From UBA2784 sp964494625 (GTDB lineage Bacteria > Pseudomonadota > Alphaproteobacteria > Micropepsales > Micropepsaceae), in contig CAZBRT010000001.1 of assembly GCA_964494625.1 (NCBI GenBank), forward strand, positions 1-64,000: a stretch of 64,000 bases of DNA. The letters run 5' to 3'. Below the pieces are notes generated by a model. It did not search any database and was not told the DNA's origin. It saw nothing but the letters and a program-made list of their open reading frames with translations. Below, piece after piece: positions 36,123-43,868 of this stretch (the first letter of the stretch is position 1; each line of letters opens with the position of its first letter). The position numbers and the translations under genes are program-made.

Positions 36123-36707
36123 CTAACTCGTGACCACAACGATTGCCGAGCAGGTGCCCTTTCCTTGCCGACGATAGCTGTGCGGGAATGCACAATCGAA
36201 ATACATAGAATCACCTTCGGCGAGGAGCGTGTCCTGGCCGTCGACGTTCACGGCAAGCTGCCCCCTGATCACGTAGATGATTTCCGCGCCTGGATGCTTG
36301 TGGGGCTCTGTCGCTCCTGATTGCGGTTCAAACTCCGCGTAGTAGGCCTCCATCTTTCGATCGCTGACAGGGAAGTCGAGGCTTTCGAAGAAAAAGGAGG
36401 GATTCTCGACGCCCGGAAGGTTGGGCATGCGCAGCCGGTCCTTCTTCCTGACGACGGCGAGAGTCGGCTGGTCCTGCAAATCAACGAAAAAATGTTCGAG
36501 GCCGACGCCGAACACCATGGCGATCTTGAGAAGCGTCGGAAGCGTCGGGAAAAGCTGCCCACGCTCGATCTTCGACAACATGCCTGATGACAGACGGGTG
36601 TGCTCACCGAGTTGCACAAGCCCGAGGTTCTTCTTGAGGCGAAGCGCCCTGATTTTCTGGCCGATCTGATAGCTCTCAAGACCGGTGGCCAGGGTTTGCG
36701 AGAGCAT
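36123..36707 (-). CDS. XRE-family regulator with cupin domain
   Basis: The 194-residue protein has an N-terminal helix-turn-helix (IGQKIRALRLKKNLGLVQLG, LSSGMLSKIERGQLFPTLPT) and a C-terminal cupin sensor (FEPQSGATEPHKHPGAEIIY, VIRGQLAVNVDG, LAEGDSMYFDCAFPHSYRR). Proteins of this layout bind DNA as dimers and sense a small ligand. The ATG at 36707 has AAGGAG at good distance. It is divergent from the fasciclin gene across 194 bp and may regulate it or itself. The ligand is not predictable. Confidence 0.88.
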   Translation of the reverse strand: MLSQTLATGLESYQIGQKIRALRLKKNLGLVQLGEHTRLSSGMLSKIERGQLFPTLPTLLKIAMVFGVGLEHFFVDLQDQPTLAVVRKKDRLRMPNLPGVENPSFFFESLDFPVSDRKMEAYYAEFEPQSGATEPHKHPGAEIIYVIRGQLAVNVDGQDTLLAEGDSMYFDCAFPHSYRRQGKGTCSAIVVVTS

Positions 36708-36901
36708 GGATCACACTCCTTCTTTCCTGAGGATCAAGAAACCATACCGAGCTTTTCCCATAATGAAAATAGATATTCTTGATACGATAATGTGCTTGAA
36801 AGTCAAACTGGTTTGCCCTATATGAAATTCCGAGCCGACGGCATGAGGCCGCGCTCGAGACAGCCGACTGAAGCCCCCCCAACAACCCAAGGAAAATTGC
36901 C

Positions 36902-37402
36902 ATGCTGTTCGGATTTAAGAGACTTGCCGTAGCTGCGGCGACCGTGATCGCTGTTACCGCTGGCGGCGCAATCGCGTCTGCGGCCAAGAAGGACATCGTC
37001 GACACCGCAGTTGCCGCCGGTGAGTTCAACACGCTCGCTCAGGCCCTGACCGCCGCAGGTCTGGTCGATACCCTGAAGGGCCCTGGCCCGTTCACGGTGT
37101 TTGCCCCCACCGACGCCGCTTTCGCCAAACTCCCGGCGGGCACGGTTGAGGACCTTTTGAAGCCTGAGAACAGGGCTCAGCTGACAGCGATCCTTACCTA
37201 CCATGTCGTGCCCGGCCAGGTCATGGCCGCCGATGTCGTCAAGCTGACGGAAGCCGCGACCGTGAACGGCGCGGTGGTCACCGTGACTGTCGATGGCGGC
37301 AACGTGATGATCAATGACGCCAATGTCACCAGCGTGGATATCGAAGCGTCGAACGGCGTCATCCACGTGATCGACACCGTATTGCTGCCGCCGGCGAACT
37401 AA
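36902..37402 (+). CDS. Secreted fasciclin (FAS1) domain protein
   Basis: The 166-residue protein has a signal peptide (FKRLAVAAATVIAVTAGG, cut near ASA) and a single FAS1 domain: DIVDTAVAAGEFNTLAQAL, PGPFTVFAPTDAAFAKLPAG, LTAILTYHVVPGQVMAADV, VTSVDIEASNGVIHVIDTVL. FAS1 proteins mediate adhesion or bind small ligands in the periplasm or outside the cell. In photosynthetic and related alphaproteobacteria, fasciclin genes are often found with oxidative-stress genes, as seems the case here. The gene is well preserved. Confidence 0.93.
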   Translation: MLFGFKRLAVAAATVIAVTAGGAIASAAKKDIVDTAVAAGEFNTLAQALTAAGLVDTLKGPGPFTVFAPTDAAFAKLPAGTVEDLLKPENRAQLTAILTYHVVPGQVMAADVVKLTEAATVNGAVVTVTVDGGNVMINDANVTSVDIEASNGVIHVIDTVLLPPAN

Positions 37403-37424
37403 TTCGCGCAGCGAAGGAAAAAGG

Positions 37425-37492
37425 CGGATCGCCTCAACCCATGTGATGGTGCGGTCAGCCAAGCTGGTCAGCCACACGCTCGAGGCGATCCG
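37425..37492. repeat. Inverted repeat, 11-bp arms
   Basis: cggatcgcctc at 37425-37435 and its exact complement gaggcgatccg at 37482-37492 flank 46 bp directly after the fasciclin stop. The loop is long, so this may be an imperfect transcription-stop structure or a mobile-element remnant. No T-run follows. Confidence 0.4.
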
Positions 37493-37674
37493 ATAGCAAC
37501 ACGAAGATAAGGTCAATCGCCATGACCACTTCGAAAGAGGCGAACGGGAGTGACGTCATGATCAATGTTGCGAAAGCCATCTTGGCAAACAGCATGATCG
37601 CAAATGGCGTCACCAACGTGCTTGACAGCGCCGTCACTCCGCAAGCGGCGGAACGATCAGTACCGTGAAAAGTG

Positions 37675-37707
37675 GCGGGCCGCCTGCCGTCAACGCAGGT
37701 GGCCCGC
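37675..37707. terminator. 13-bp stem hairpin (probable transcription terminator)
   Basis: A 13-bp, GC-rich stem with one G-T pair (left arm 37675-37687, right arm 37695-37707) closes a 7-nt loop. On the minus strand it is followed by CACTTTT; on the plus strand no T-run follows. It lies between the fasciclin gene and the small membrane protein. It is a strong structure, but the direction of use is not clear. Confidence 0.5.
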
Positions 37708-37747
37708 TTATACAAGTTACATTTCCGATCATTGGAGAATGCCGACC

Positions 37748-38062
37748 ATGTTTGCGCCAATCAGAAAGTTCGTCGTCTTTTGTTGGAACTTTGTGTTCAA
37801 CCACGAAGTAAGCCCGCTTCGTAACATTCCGGATGTGGCCATCCGTCACTACGTTCTGCAAGCGCTGGGCCTTGTCTGGGCCGTCGCCTTTGCCCTGGCG
37901 GCTGGCAGCTACACGTTCTTGGCCGCCAGCATTATCGGCCATACCGTCTTGATTGCGGCCGCGGCTATCACGGTAGCAACCTGGACAGCCGCAACCACGA
38001 AGCCCGACTTGTTTGTCAGAGCTTCTGTCCGGAAAGACACTGAAGGCCCCAAAAATCGGTGA
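37748..38062 (+). CDS. Small membrane protein, unknown function
   Basis: The 104-residue product has a short N-terminal amphipathic part (MFAPIRKFVVFCWNFVFNHE), then two hydrophobic segments (about 34-55 and 58-78), and a charged C-terminus. No family is recognised. The ATG at 37748 has GGAG ten bases upstream; an ATG at 37739 is three codons earlier. It lies between the hairpin at 37675-37707 and the DUF393 gene on the same strand. Confidence 0.5.
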   Translation: MFAPIRKFVVFCWNFVFNHEVSPLRNIPDVAIRHYVLQALGLVWAVAFALAAGSYTFLAASIIGHTVLIAAAAITVATWTAATTKPDLFVRASVRKDTEGPKNR

Positions 38063-38241
38063 CAGCGATGGTCGCGGGTGGCGTCCCCCAGCCATGCCGG
38101 CAGGGGGCCTCCTGAATGTCAGTTACGCTTGAGAAACTGATGCGTGGAGCTGATGGCATGCTTGCCATGCACGAGGCGTTGGCGGAAGGCAGCTTTCACG
38201 CGGCGCAAATCAACTGACGATTGGACTCCTGGGAGGTCAGC

Positions 38242-38652
38242 GTGGAATCAGAGCGCGCCAAATCAACAGTCTATTTTGATGGCTCGTGTTCCCTGTGCCG
38301 GACGGAGATCGGATATTATCAGCGCAGGGATCTGGACCGCGCTCTTTGCTTCGTCGACATCTCTGAACCAGGCGCCGCACCTCCGGAAGGAGTTACCCGA
38401 GAGCGCGCAATGAAGCGCTTCCATGTTCGCGCGAGCGATGGGCGCGTTCTTTCTGGTGCGGCGGCATTCGTCGAGATCTGGACCCGTTTGCCCGGATGGC
38501 GCCGGGTAGCGCGCACCGCGTCGCGGCCGAAGGCCTTGACCGTCCTGGAGTGGGGCTACAGGATTTTTCTTCCGGTCCGACCGCTGATCTCCCGTTTGTT
38601 TGCGCGAGCGCTCCGACTTAAGGACGTTATCGTTGGAGCCAAACGCCTGTGA
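38242..38652 (+). CDS. DUF393 thiol-disulfide oxidoreductase (DCC family)
   Basis: The 136-residue protein has the DCC-family start STVYFDGSCSLCRTEIGYYQ, with the CxxC pair in a thioredoxin-like setting, followed by FVDISEPGAAP and a C-terminal part with the RPLISRLFARAL helix. The GTG at 38242 has GGGAGG seven bases before it and is preferred over TTG at 38221. DCC proteins are predicted redox proteins, and some sit beside photolyase/cryptochrome genes. The stop overlaps the SDR gene by 4 bp. Confidence 0.85.
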   Translation: MESERAKSTVYFDGSCSLCRTEIGYYQRRDLDRALCFVDISEPGAAPPEGVTRERAMKRFHVRASDGRVLSGAAAFVEIWTRLPGWRRVARTASRPKALTVLEWGYRIFLPVRPLISRLFARALRLKDVIVGAKRL

Positions 38653-39398
38653 CCGGACAAGGTGAACCAGATGGCGCAACCTCTCCCGGAGTTGACCTTG
38701 GATCGTTTCCTCCGGCCGGCGTGGCGATTGTTTTCGGCGCCAGCGGTGGTATTGGCAGAGCACTGGTCGAGGCGCTCCAGACTGCCAAAGGGTTCAAGAA
38801 AATTGTTGCGTTCAGTCGAAGCACTTCGCCAGCAATCGACCTTCTGGACGAAGCCAGTCTCGCACGTGCCGCGAGCTTCGCCGCCGATCAGGGCGAACTG
38901 CGCCTTGTGATTGATGCGACGGGGTTTCTGCACGACGATCGACAGGAACCCGAAAAGAGCTGGCGCCAACTTGATGCGGTCAGCTTGGCGCGGTCATTTG
39001 CGCTGAACGCTATCGGACCGGCGCTGATCATGAAGCATGTGCTGCCGCGGTTCCCACGGCCGGGCAAAGCCGTCTTCGCAACGCTGTCGGCCAGGGTCGG
39101 AAGCATCGGCGACAATCGGCTGGGCGGCTGGTATTCCTACCGGGCTTCCAAAGCCGCCCTCAATCAATTGGTTCGGACAGCTGCTGTCGAATTGAACCGT
39201 CGCTCCCCAGACGCAATTTGTGTCGCGTTGCATCCCGGCACGGTGGCCACGGCGTTATCCGCTCCGTTCTCGGCGGCCGGGCTCGAGGTTCTTACGCCAG
39301 CGGCAGCCGCTGGACATCTGCTCGCCGTCGTCGATCGGCTGAAAGCGGACGCCAACGGAGGCTTTTTCGACTGGCGCGGCCAGCCTGTATCCTGGTGA
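38649..39398 (+). CDS. Short-chain dehydrogenase/reductase (CsgA-like)
   Basis: The 249-residue SDR has GVAIVFGASGGIGRALVEAL (cofactor loop), LRLVIDATGFLHDD, a Ser in ATLSARVGSIGDNR and the catalytic YxxxK in GWYSYRASKAALNQ, followed by ALHPGTVATALSAPF. It is of the C-factor/CsgA type found in light- and singlet-oxygen-stress regulons of alphaproteobacteria. GTG 38649 overlaps the DUF393 stop (GTGA). The substrate is unknown. The N-terminal 25 residues before the Rossmann fold are unusual and may not be translated. Confidence 0.88.
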   Translation: MTGQGEPDGATSPGVDLGSFPPAGVAIVFGASGGIGRALVEALQTAKGFKKIVAFSRSTSPAIDLLDEASLARAASFAADQGELRLVIDATGFLHDDRQEPEKSWRQLDAVSLARSFALNAIGPALIMKHVLPRFPRPGKAVFATLSARVGSIGDNRLGGWYSYRASKAALNQLVRTAAVELNRRSPDAICVALHPGTVATALSAPFSAAGLEVLTPAAAAGHLLAVVDRLKADANGGFFDWRGQPVSW

Positions 39399-39402
39399 AC
39401 GC

Positions 39403-39558
39403 ATGGCTCGAATGCGCCGCAAGGATGAGCTGCCGACGAAGCTCTGTATGGTTTGCGGTCGACCCTTCGTCTGGCGCAAGAAATGGGCGCGGGACTGGGA
39501 AAGCGTGAAATATTGCTCGGATCGCTGCCGCATTGCGTCGTCCCGATCCGGATTGTGA
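39403..39558 (+). CDS. DUF2256 small zinc-finger-like protein (51 aa)
   Basis: This short gene gives MARMRRKDELPTKLCMVCGR, followed by PFVWRKKWARDWESVKYCSD and RCR. The LP-K-C-CGRPF-WRKKW-W-VKYCSDRCR pattern is the DUF2256 signature, with four Cys able to bind one metal. DUF2256 genes commonly flank cryptochrome/photolyase genes in proteobacteria and cyanobacteria. Here it directly follows the DUF393 and SDR genes. No photolyase is present in the window. Confidence 0.85.
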   Translation: MARMRRKDELPTKLCMVCGRPFVWRKKWARDWESVKYCSDRCRIASSRSGL

Positions 39559-39726
39559 CGTCATCCCGATGACGGAGGTTATGAGATCAAGAATCTATGT
39601 CGGGTATCTCAAGCAGAAGAACTTGCTGGTGCTGGTGCCGGTGACCAAATATTTTTATCTCTGGTGCATCCTCTTTCGTTGGCATGGACGGACGCACTAT
39701 GGGCCAGGTTCTACACGACAGCGCCA

Positions 39727-40791
39727 CTACGACAGAGGCCGTCCACCAAACATCTCCCAGGCAAGCGGTTCACCGGCGGCTATGTCACGCATCGCCTTTC
39801 GGCCGATGATCTCGGGCAGCAGGTGGGGGGCAAGCCCGAGGGCCGGACGAAACGTCCGGACCATCGAGGGCGCGATGATCGCGCCACGCGGAATGTCTGT
39901 CGCCGCAAAGAGCGAGCGGCGATAGAGCCGATAGGCCTGTTCCGAGGCCGAAGGACCCGTTCGCGGCTGGCCGCGCGCCGCCTGGGCCTGGCGGCAGTTC
40001 TGGACGAGCACTGAAAACTCTTCGGGCTCGAGCGAAAAGGCGGCATCCGTGCCGCCATCGGCGCGGGCCAATGTGAAATGCTTCTCGATGATTGCAGCCC
40101 CCAGCGCGGCAGACGCGACGGCAGCGATCGTGCCAATCGTATGATCGGAATAGCCGACCGGAACGCCGTATGACGCCTGCATGGCCGGGATCGAGCAGAG
40201 ATCAGCTTCGGCAATGGGTGCGGGATAGGCACTCGTGCAATGCAGGAGGGCGAGTTCTTTCGCACCCGCGCTGCGCGCTGCATCCACGGCACGTGTGATC
40301 TCGTCGTGGTCGCACATGCCCGTCGAGATGATCACAGGCTTGCCGTGTCGCGATACTTCCCGGATCAGCGCGATGTCGACCGCCTCAAAAGACGAAATCT
40401 TGAATGCCGGGACTGAAAGCTCAGCCATGCGCCGTGCTGCAGCCGGTGCGAAAGGGGTTGCAAAGAGCGCGATGCCGGATGCGTGTGCCGCGGCAAGCAG
40501 GTCAGGCAGCCACTCGGTCGGCGTCTGGGCTTCCCGATAGAGATCAAAAAGCGTGCGGCCAGCCCAGGGACCGCTCTCCACGACAAATCCCGCGGATCGG
40601 GAGTCGCGTGTCATGTCCTCGGGTGCATAGAGCTGGATTTTCACGGCATCGGCGCCGGCCCTGGCCGCAGCGCTGATCAGTGCGCGTGCCCGCGCGATGT
40701 CACCCAGATGATTGCTGGAGAGTTCTGCCACCATGAAAGGGGGGCAGCCTCTGCCAACCAGGCGGCCGGCAATGGTAATGGTGTCAGCCAT
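39727..40791 (-). CDS. pseI: Pseudaminic acid synthase
   Basis: The 354-residue protein has the NeuB barrel: FMVAELSSNHLGDIARARAL, ADAVKIQLYAPEDMT, FATPFAPAAARRM, KISSFEAVD, IISTGMCDHDEI, LLHCTSAYPAPIAEADL, VGYSDHTIGTIAAVASAALG and IIEKHFTLARADGGTDAAFS. A C-terminal SAF (antifreeze-like) domain follows. It condenses a 6-deoxy-diacetamido-hexose with phosphoenolpyruvate; the GRGCPPFMVAEL start and its partners favour pseudaminic over legionaminic or N-acetylneuraminic acid. The ATG at 40791 overlaps the PseG-PseH stop by 8 bp; an upstream start at 40848 would run further into it. Confidence 0.9.
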   Translation of the reverse strand: MADTITIAGRLVGRGCPPFMVAELSSNHLGDIARARALISAAARAGADAVKIQLYAPEDMTRDSRSAGFVVESGPWAGRTLFDLYREAQTPTEWLPDLLAAAHASGIALFATPFAPAAARRMAELSVPAFKISSFEAVDIALIREVSRHGKPVIISTGMCDHDEITRAVDAARSAGAKELALLHCTSAYPAPIAEADLCSIPAMQASYGVPVGYSDHTIGTIAAVASAALGAAIIEKHFTLARADGGTDAAFSLEPEEFSVLVQNCRQAQAARGQPRTGPSASEQAYRLYRRSLFAATDIPRGAIIAPSMVRTFRPALGLAPHLLPEIIGRKAMRDIAAGEPLAWEMFGGRPLS

Positions 40792-42298
40792 CGGCCAATC
40801 CCGCGTTTCGCCAAGCAAGTTCCGGCAGAGGGTCAAGATCAAGTTCAAAGGCTTCCCAACCGCTGCTCGCGCCTATGCGCCGGAAGTTACAGGCCTCGAC
40901 GAGCCTCAGGGACGCGATGTTTTCCTCCCGTACCTCGACCTCTACCTTTCGGCAGAAGCCGCTTCTGTTTGCCTGCATCATGGCCCCTGAGAGCATGGGG
41001 ACGGCCATGCCCTGGCCGCGCACTTCCGGCGCCAGATTGGCGCTCACCTGTGCAAGCGCCGGATTTTTCCGCTCAAACCTGACTGCGCCGACCGGCTTTG
41101 CATCGGCTTCGACGATGAGGAGAAGCGTGTCGGGGTCGGCCAGTCTTGCTGCGTACCAGGCGGCGTGCGCGGTCGCGGAGATTTGTGCGGTCTCACGCGA
41201 TTGGCGGCGCGTCTCGGGATCGTTGCGCCATGAAAGCACAAGCTCACCGTCGCGCGCGTCAGCCTTGCGAAACGTCACACGCGGCGTCAGGAGAGGCTTG
41301 AGAACACGCCGGGTTCCTTCACCATCCACGAGTGACGCGGCCATTGCCGACATCGCGTGCAAACGTTCAGGTGCATCGAGGAGCTCGCGCACCTGTTCGG
41401 CCAGGCTGTCGCGTTCGCCAATGATAGCCGCGCCGCTCTCAGCAAGGATCCGGGTCGCGCGCTCCTGATTGTCGGCAAGGATCATCACGAGTGATGGCAG
41501 ACCAAGCACACAGCGTTCAAAGCTTGTCTGCCCTCCCCCGCCAATCGCCAATGTTGCCTCGGCCATCAGCGGCGCCGGATCCTTGATGCCCTTATGGACC
41601 TTCAGGTTCGGGTGACGCGATGCGAGCGCTTGTAAAGGGCCTGCACTCGGGGCCCAAACCGGAACAAGGCAATCGATCACCGCATTGATGCGGGCGGCCA
41701 GCAATTTCTCAATCACAGTGGCGGTGATGCCGCCGACATCCGTGAGCCCCAGCGAAACAAAAAGCCGCGGCAGGCCGGCGGGAGGCGCCTTGCGGCGCTC
41801 AAGTACCTCTTTGCGCTTTTCCCGGAAGGCGGGGCGGATCAGTGCGAAATCCGGGCCGGCGAGAATCGGTACGGGCGACGCGAGGAGCCGACGATAAGCC
41901 GACTTGGTGCGCCCGAAACTCGAGTCCACCAGGAGATCGCAGTCATGAGGGCGATTGGCAAGGTCATCGAGAACCATGATGCGAGGCGCGGCTGCGCGCC
42001 AGTCTGTCTCATCGGCAGCCTCGAGGCCGTAATGATCGATGACCAGCCAATCAGCATTCAGTCTGCGATCGAGCGCTGCGGCTCTGATTTCGCTTTCGGT
42101 GCCCGCAAGCGCCATGACGCCATAAGGGGACGCCTCAATCCGGGGGACGACAGCAAGTGTTTCGGGGCGCGTCACGAAACTTATCCGGCAGCCAGAAGCG
42201 AGAAGCGCATCTGCCAGCGTCAGGCAGCGCATGACATGACCGCCGCCAATGGCGCGCGATGCGTCAGCCCGAAAAATAATGTGAGGCGTTCTGGACAT
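40784..42298 (-). CDS. pseG: PseG-PseH fusion: UDP-sugar hydrolase + N-acetyltransferase
   Basis: The 504-residue product joins two pseudaminic-acid enzymes. Residues 1-338 are PseG (UDP-2,4-diacetamido-trideoxy-altropyranose hydrolase): FRADASRAIGGGHVMRCLTL with the active-site His21, DDLANRPHDCDLLVD, FVSLGLTDVGG and AIGGGGQTSFERCVLGLPSL. Residues 341-495 are a GNAT domain of the PseH type: VTFRKADARDGELVLSWRND, LLIVEADAKPVGAVRF, LAPEVRGQGMAVPML. PseH acetylates the 4-amino group made by PseC; PseG then removes UDP before PseI acts. The ATG at 42298 is chosen over 42391, whose extra 31 residues lack family support. Confidence 0.9.
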   Translation of the reverse strand: MSRTPHIIFRADASRAIGGGHVMRCLTLADALLASGCRISFVTRPETLAVVPRIEASPYGVMALAGTESEIRAAALDRRLNADWLVIDHYGLEAADETDWRAAAPRIMVLDDLANRPHDCDLLVDSSFGRTKSAYRRLLASPVPILAGPDFALIRPAFREKRKEVLERRKAPPAGLPRLFVSLGLTDVGGITATVIEKLLAARINAVIDCLVPVWAPSAGPLQALASRHPNLKVHKGIKDPAPLMAEATLAIGGGGQTSFERCVLGLPSLVMILADNQERATRILAESGAAIIGERDSLAEQVRELLDAPERLHAMSAMAASLVDGEGTRRVLKPLLTPRVTFRKADARDGELVLSWRNDPETRRQSRETAQISATAHAAWYAARLADPDTLLLIVEADAKPVGAVRFERKNPALAQVSANLAPEVRGQGMAVPMLSGAMMQANRSGFCRKVEVEVREENIASLRLVEACNFRRIGASSGWEAFELDLDPLPELAWRNAGLADG

Positions 42299-42528
42299 GC
42301 CGCAGTTCAGTTGGCGTCGGTTTGCGTCATTCTGGCCGACAATCCCTTTATGCCGGTTAAGCAACCTAGCGTCCTGAGCCGTTGCGACCAAGACAATGGT
42401 CCTGGCGACAGCCCGCGGTCCCCTCTCCTTCGGCGTTGCGTCATCAGCCTCCCCTACCTGCAGACAGAGCCGTCAGCGTCCTGTCGCCGGATTGCTGCCC
42501 TGTCGCGGGTCCAAGCCTCTTGTGTTGC

Positions 42529-43602
42529 CTAGAGGGCTGCTGGTGTCTGGTTCAGCCTGCCTCCCGGCAGCCGGTCAACCAGCCGGTCCGTCCGCAGATG
42601 GGCATAGCGGGTCAACATGGAAGGGGTCAGGTGGCCTGTGATCGCCATGATCTCGTTGTCGCGCAAGTCCGTAAGCTCGAAGAGGCGCGAAATGGCTTCA
42701 TGGCGAAGGTCATGCCAGCGCAGGTCTGAAAATTCGCCCTTCTGGGCAACCGCCCTAAATGCGTGGAGGATGCCGCGCGGCGTTGCAACCGGCAGCACGC
42801 GCGATCCCGGGGTCATGATGCCGCGGCGGTCTCGCAAGGCCCTCAAGGCGCTGACTGCCCTGATCGAAAGCGGCACGCGACGCGGTCGATCGTTCTTGGT
42901 CCGCGGCAGGTCGAGATGCGGCCGCGCGCCATCAATGTGAACACGTGACCAGACAAGACCGGCCAGTTCCGCCTGACGCAAGGCTGTTTCGATCGCAATG
43001 ATGATCGCCTCAACCAGCCAGGGCCGCGAGGAGGAGGATGCACAGGCCAGCAATCGCTGTTCTTCGTCTGCAAAAATGCGGCGGGTTCGTCCTTCGGGCA
43101 TTGCCGGCCGCACGCCGGGTTTGACGGGGTTCTCGAGCGGCACACGCTTTGCGCGCGACCAGGTTGAGATGAGCTTGGAGAGCGCGTTCAACCGGTGGAT
43201 GACCGTCTGCGCGCCGCAAGCCTCCTGTCCCAAGGGAGGTTTCCCACGCACGCCATGCTCCGCTTCGAGCAACTCGCGCTGCCAGATGATCAAATCCCAA
43301 TCGTGGATCTCGGAAAGCGGCCAATTGGCGAACGGGCTCTTGCGCCAATAGCGGAGTTTTGAGGCGATGTTGCGCGCATTTGCGCCGCTACCAAAGTGAC
43401 GCCCATCCATCATCCAGGCGCAGGCATCGGCAAGGCTGACGTGCCGCGCATCTTGCGTTCCCATGTTGGGCTGACCTCTGGCATCAGACGTGCGGGCGCC
43501 GGCCCCTTGCGCCGCAGATGCGACCTCTCGGGCTTCATCGACCTCCTCAGGTGCAGCACAGACAGGATGAGAGTGAGTGTCAAAGCGCTGGCCGCGATCC
43601 AT
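42529..43602 (-). CDS. Tyrosine recombinase/phage-type integrase (catalytically intact)
   Basis: The 357-residue protein keeps all catalytic residues: Arg in TALRQAELAGLVW, Lys in RTKNDRPRRVPL, His-x-x-Arg in WHDLRHEAISR, His in AITGHLTPSML and Tyr in TRYAHLRTDRL. A disordered leader (about 45 residues) and a SAM-like core-binding domain (60-170) precede the catalytic part. The ATG at 43602 has GGAG upstream. It is inserted between pseG and the cytidylyltransferase gene and splits the pseudaminic pathway. No tRNA gene or clear direct repeats flank it here. Confidence 0.9.
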   Translation of the reverse strand: MDRGQRFDTHSHPVCAAPEEVDEAREVASAAQGAGARTSDARGQPNMGTQDARHVSLADACAWMMDGRHFGSGANARNIASKLRYWRKSPFANWPLSEIHDWDLIIWQRELLEAEHGVRGKPPLGQEACGAQTVIHRLNALSKLISTWSRAKRVPLENPVKPGVRPAMPEGRTRRIFADEEQRLLACASSSSRPWLVEAIIIAIETALRQAELAGLVWSRVHIDGARPHLDLPRTKNDRPRRVPLSIRAVSALRALRDRRGIMTPGSRVLPVATPRGILHAFRAVAQKGEFSDLRWHDLRHEAISRLFELTDLRDNEIMAITGHLTPSMLTRYAHLRTDRLVDRLPGGRLNQTPAAL

Positions 43603-43693
43603 GGGCAAATTCTCCAAACAAAGATGCAAATAGGCAGTTCGGGCTGAAATATCCCGGCCAACGAGGTGGGTATGCGCGTTGCCGAAGACAACC

Positions 43694-43710
43694 CCCTTCC
43701 CCGGGAAGGG
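43694..43710. repeat. Perfect 17-bp palindrome
   Basis: CCCTTCCCCGGGAAGGG has two perfect 8-bp arms around one C. It lies in the 266-bp divergent region between the recombinase start and the SpsF-like gene. It could be an operator or a terminator stem; no T-run is adjacent. Confidence 0.4.
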
Positions 43711-43868
43711 TGATAATGGCGCTGCGCACAGGTCAACGCGCCTGAGGCCGGGGCGTCCACGCGCGGCGATTTATGCCGGTGGGTGTTTTCATCATGGGTG
43801 CGCAAGGATAAAACCAGCCATACCAATGGCGTGAGTCTTGGACATCGGGGGCCCAACAGGCGGAGCGC

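Noticed and set aside
37455..37637. Minus-strand ORF of about 60 residues with hydrophobic stretches after the fasciclin gene
   Set aside because: It overlaps the inverted repeat at 37482-37492, starts with a poorly supported GTG and has no recognisable family.
38116..38217. 33-residue ORF upstream of the DUF393 gene
   Set aside because: Very short, no clear Shine-Dalgarno, and no motif; chance ORF is as likely.
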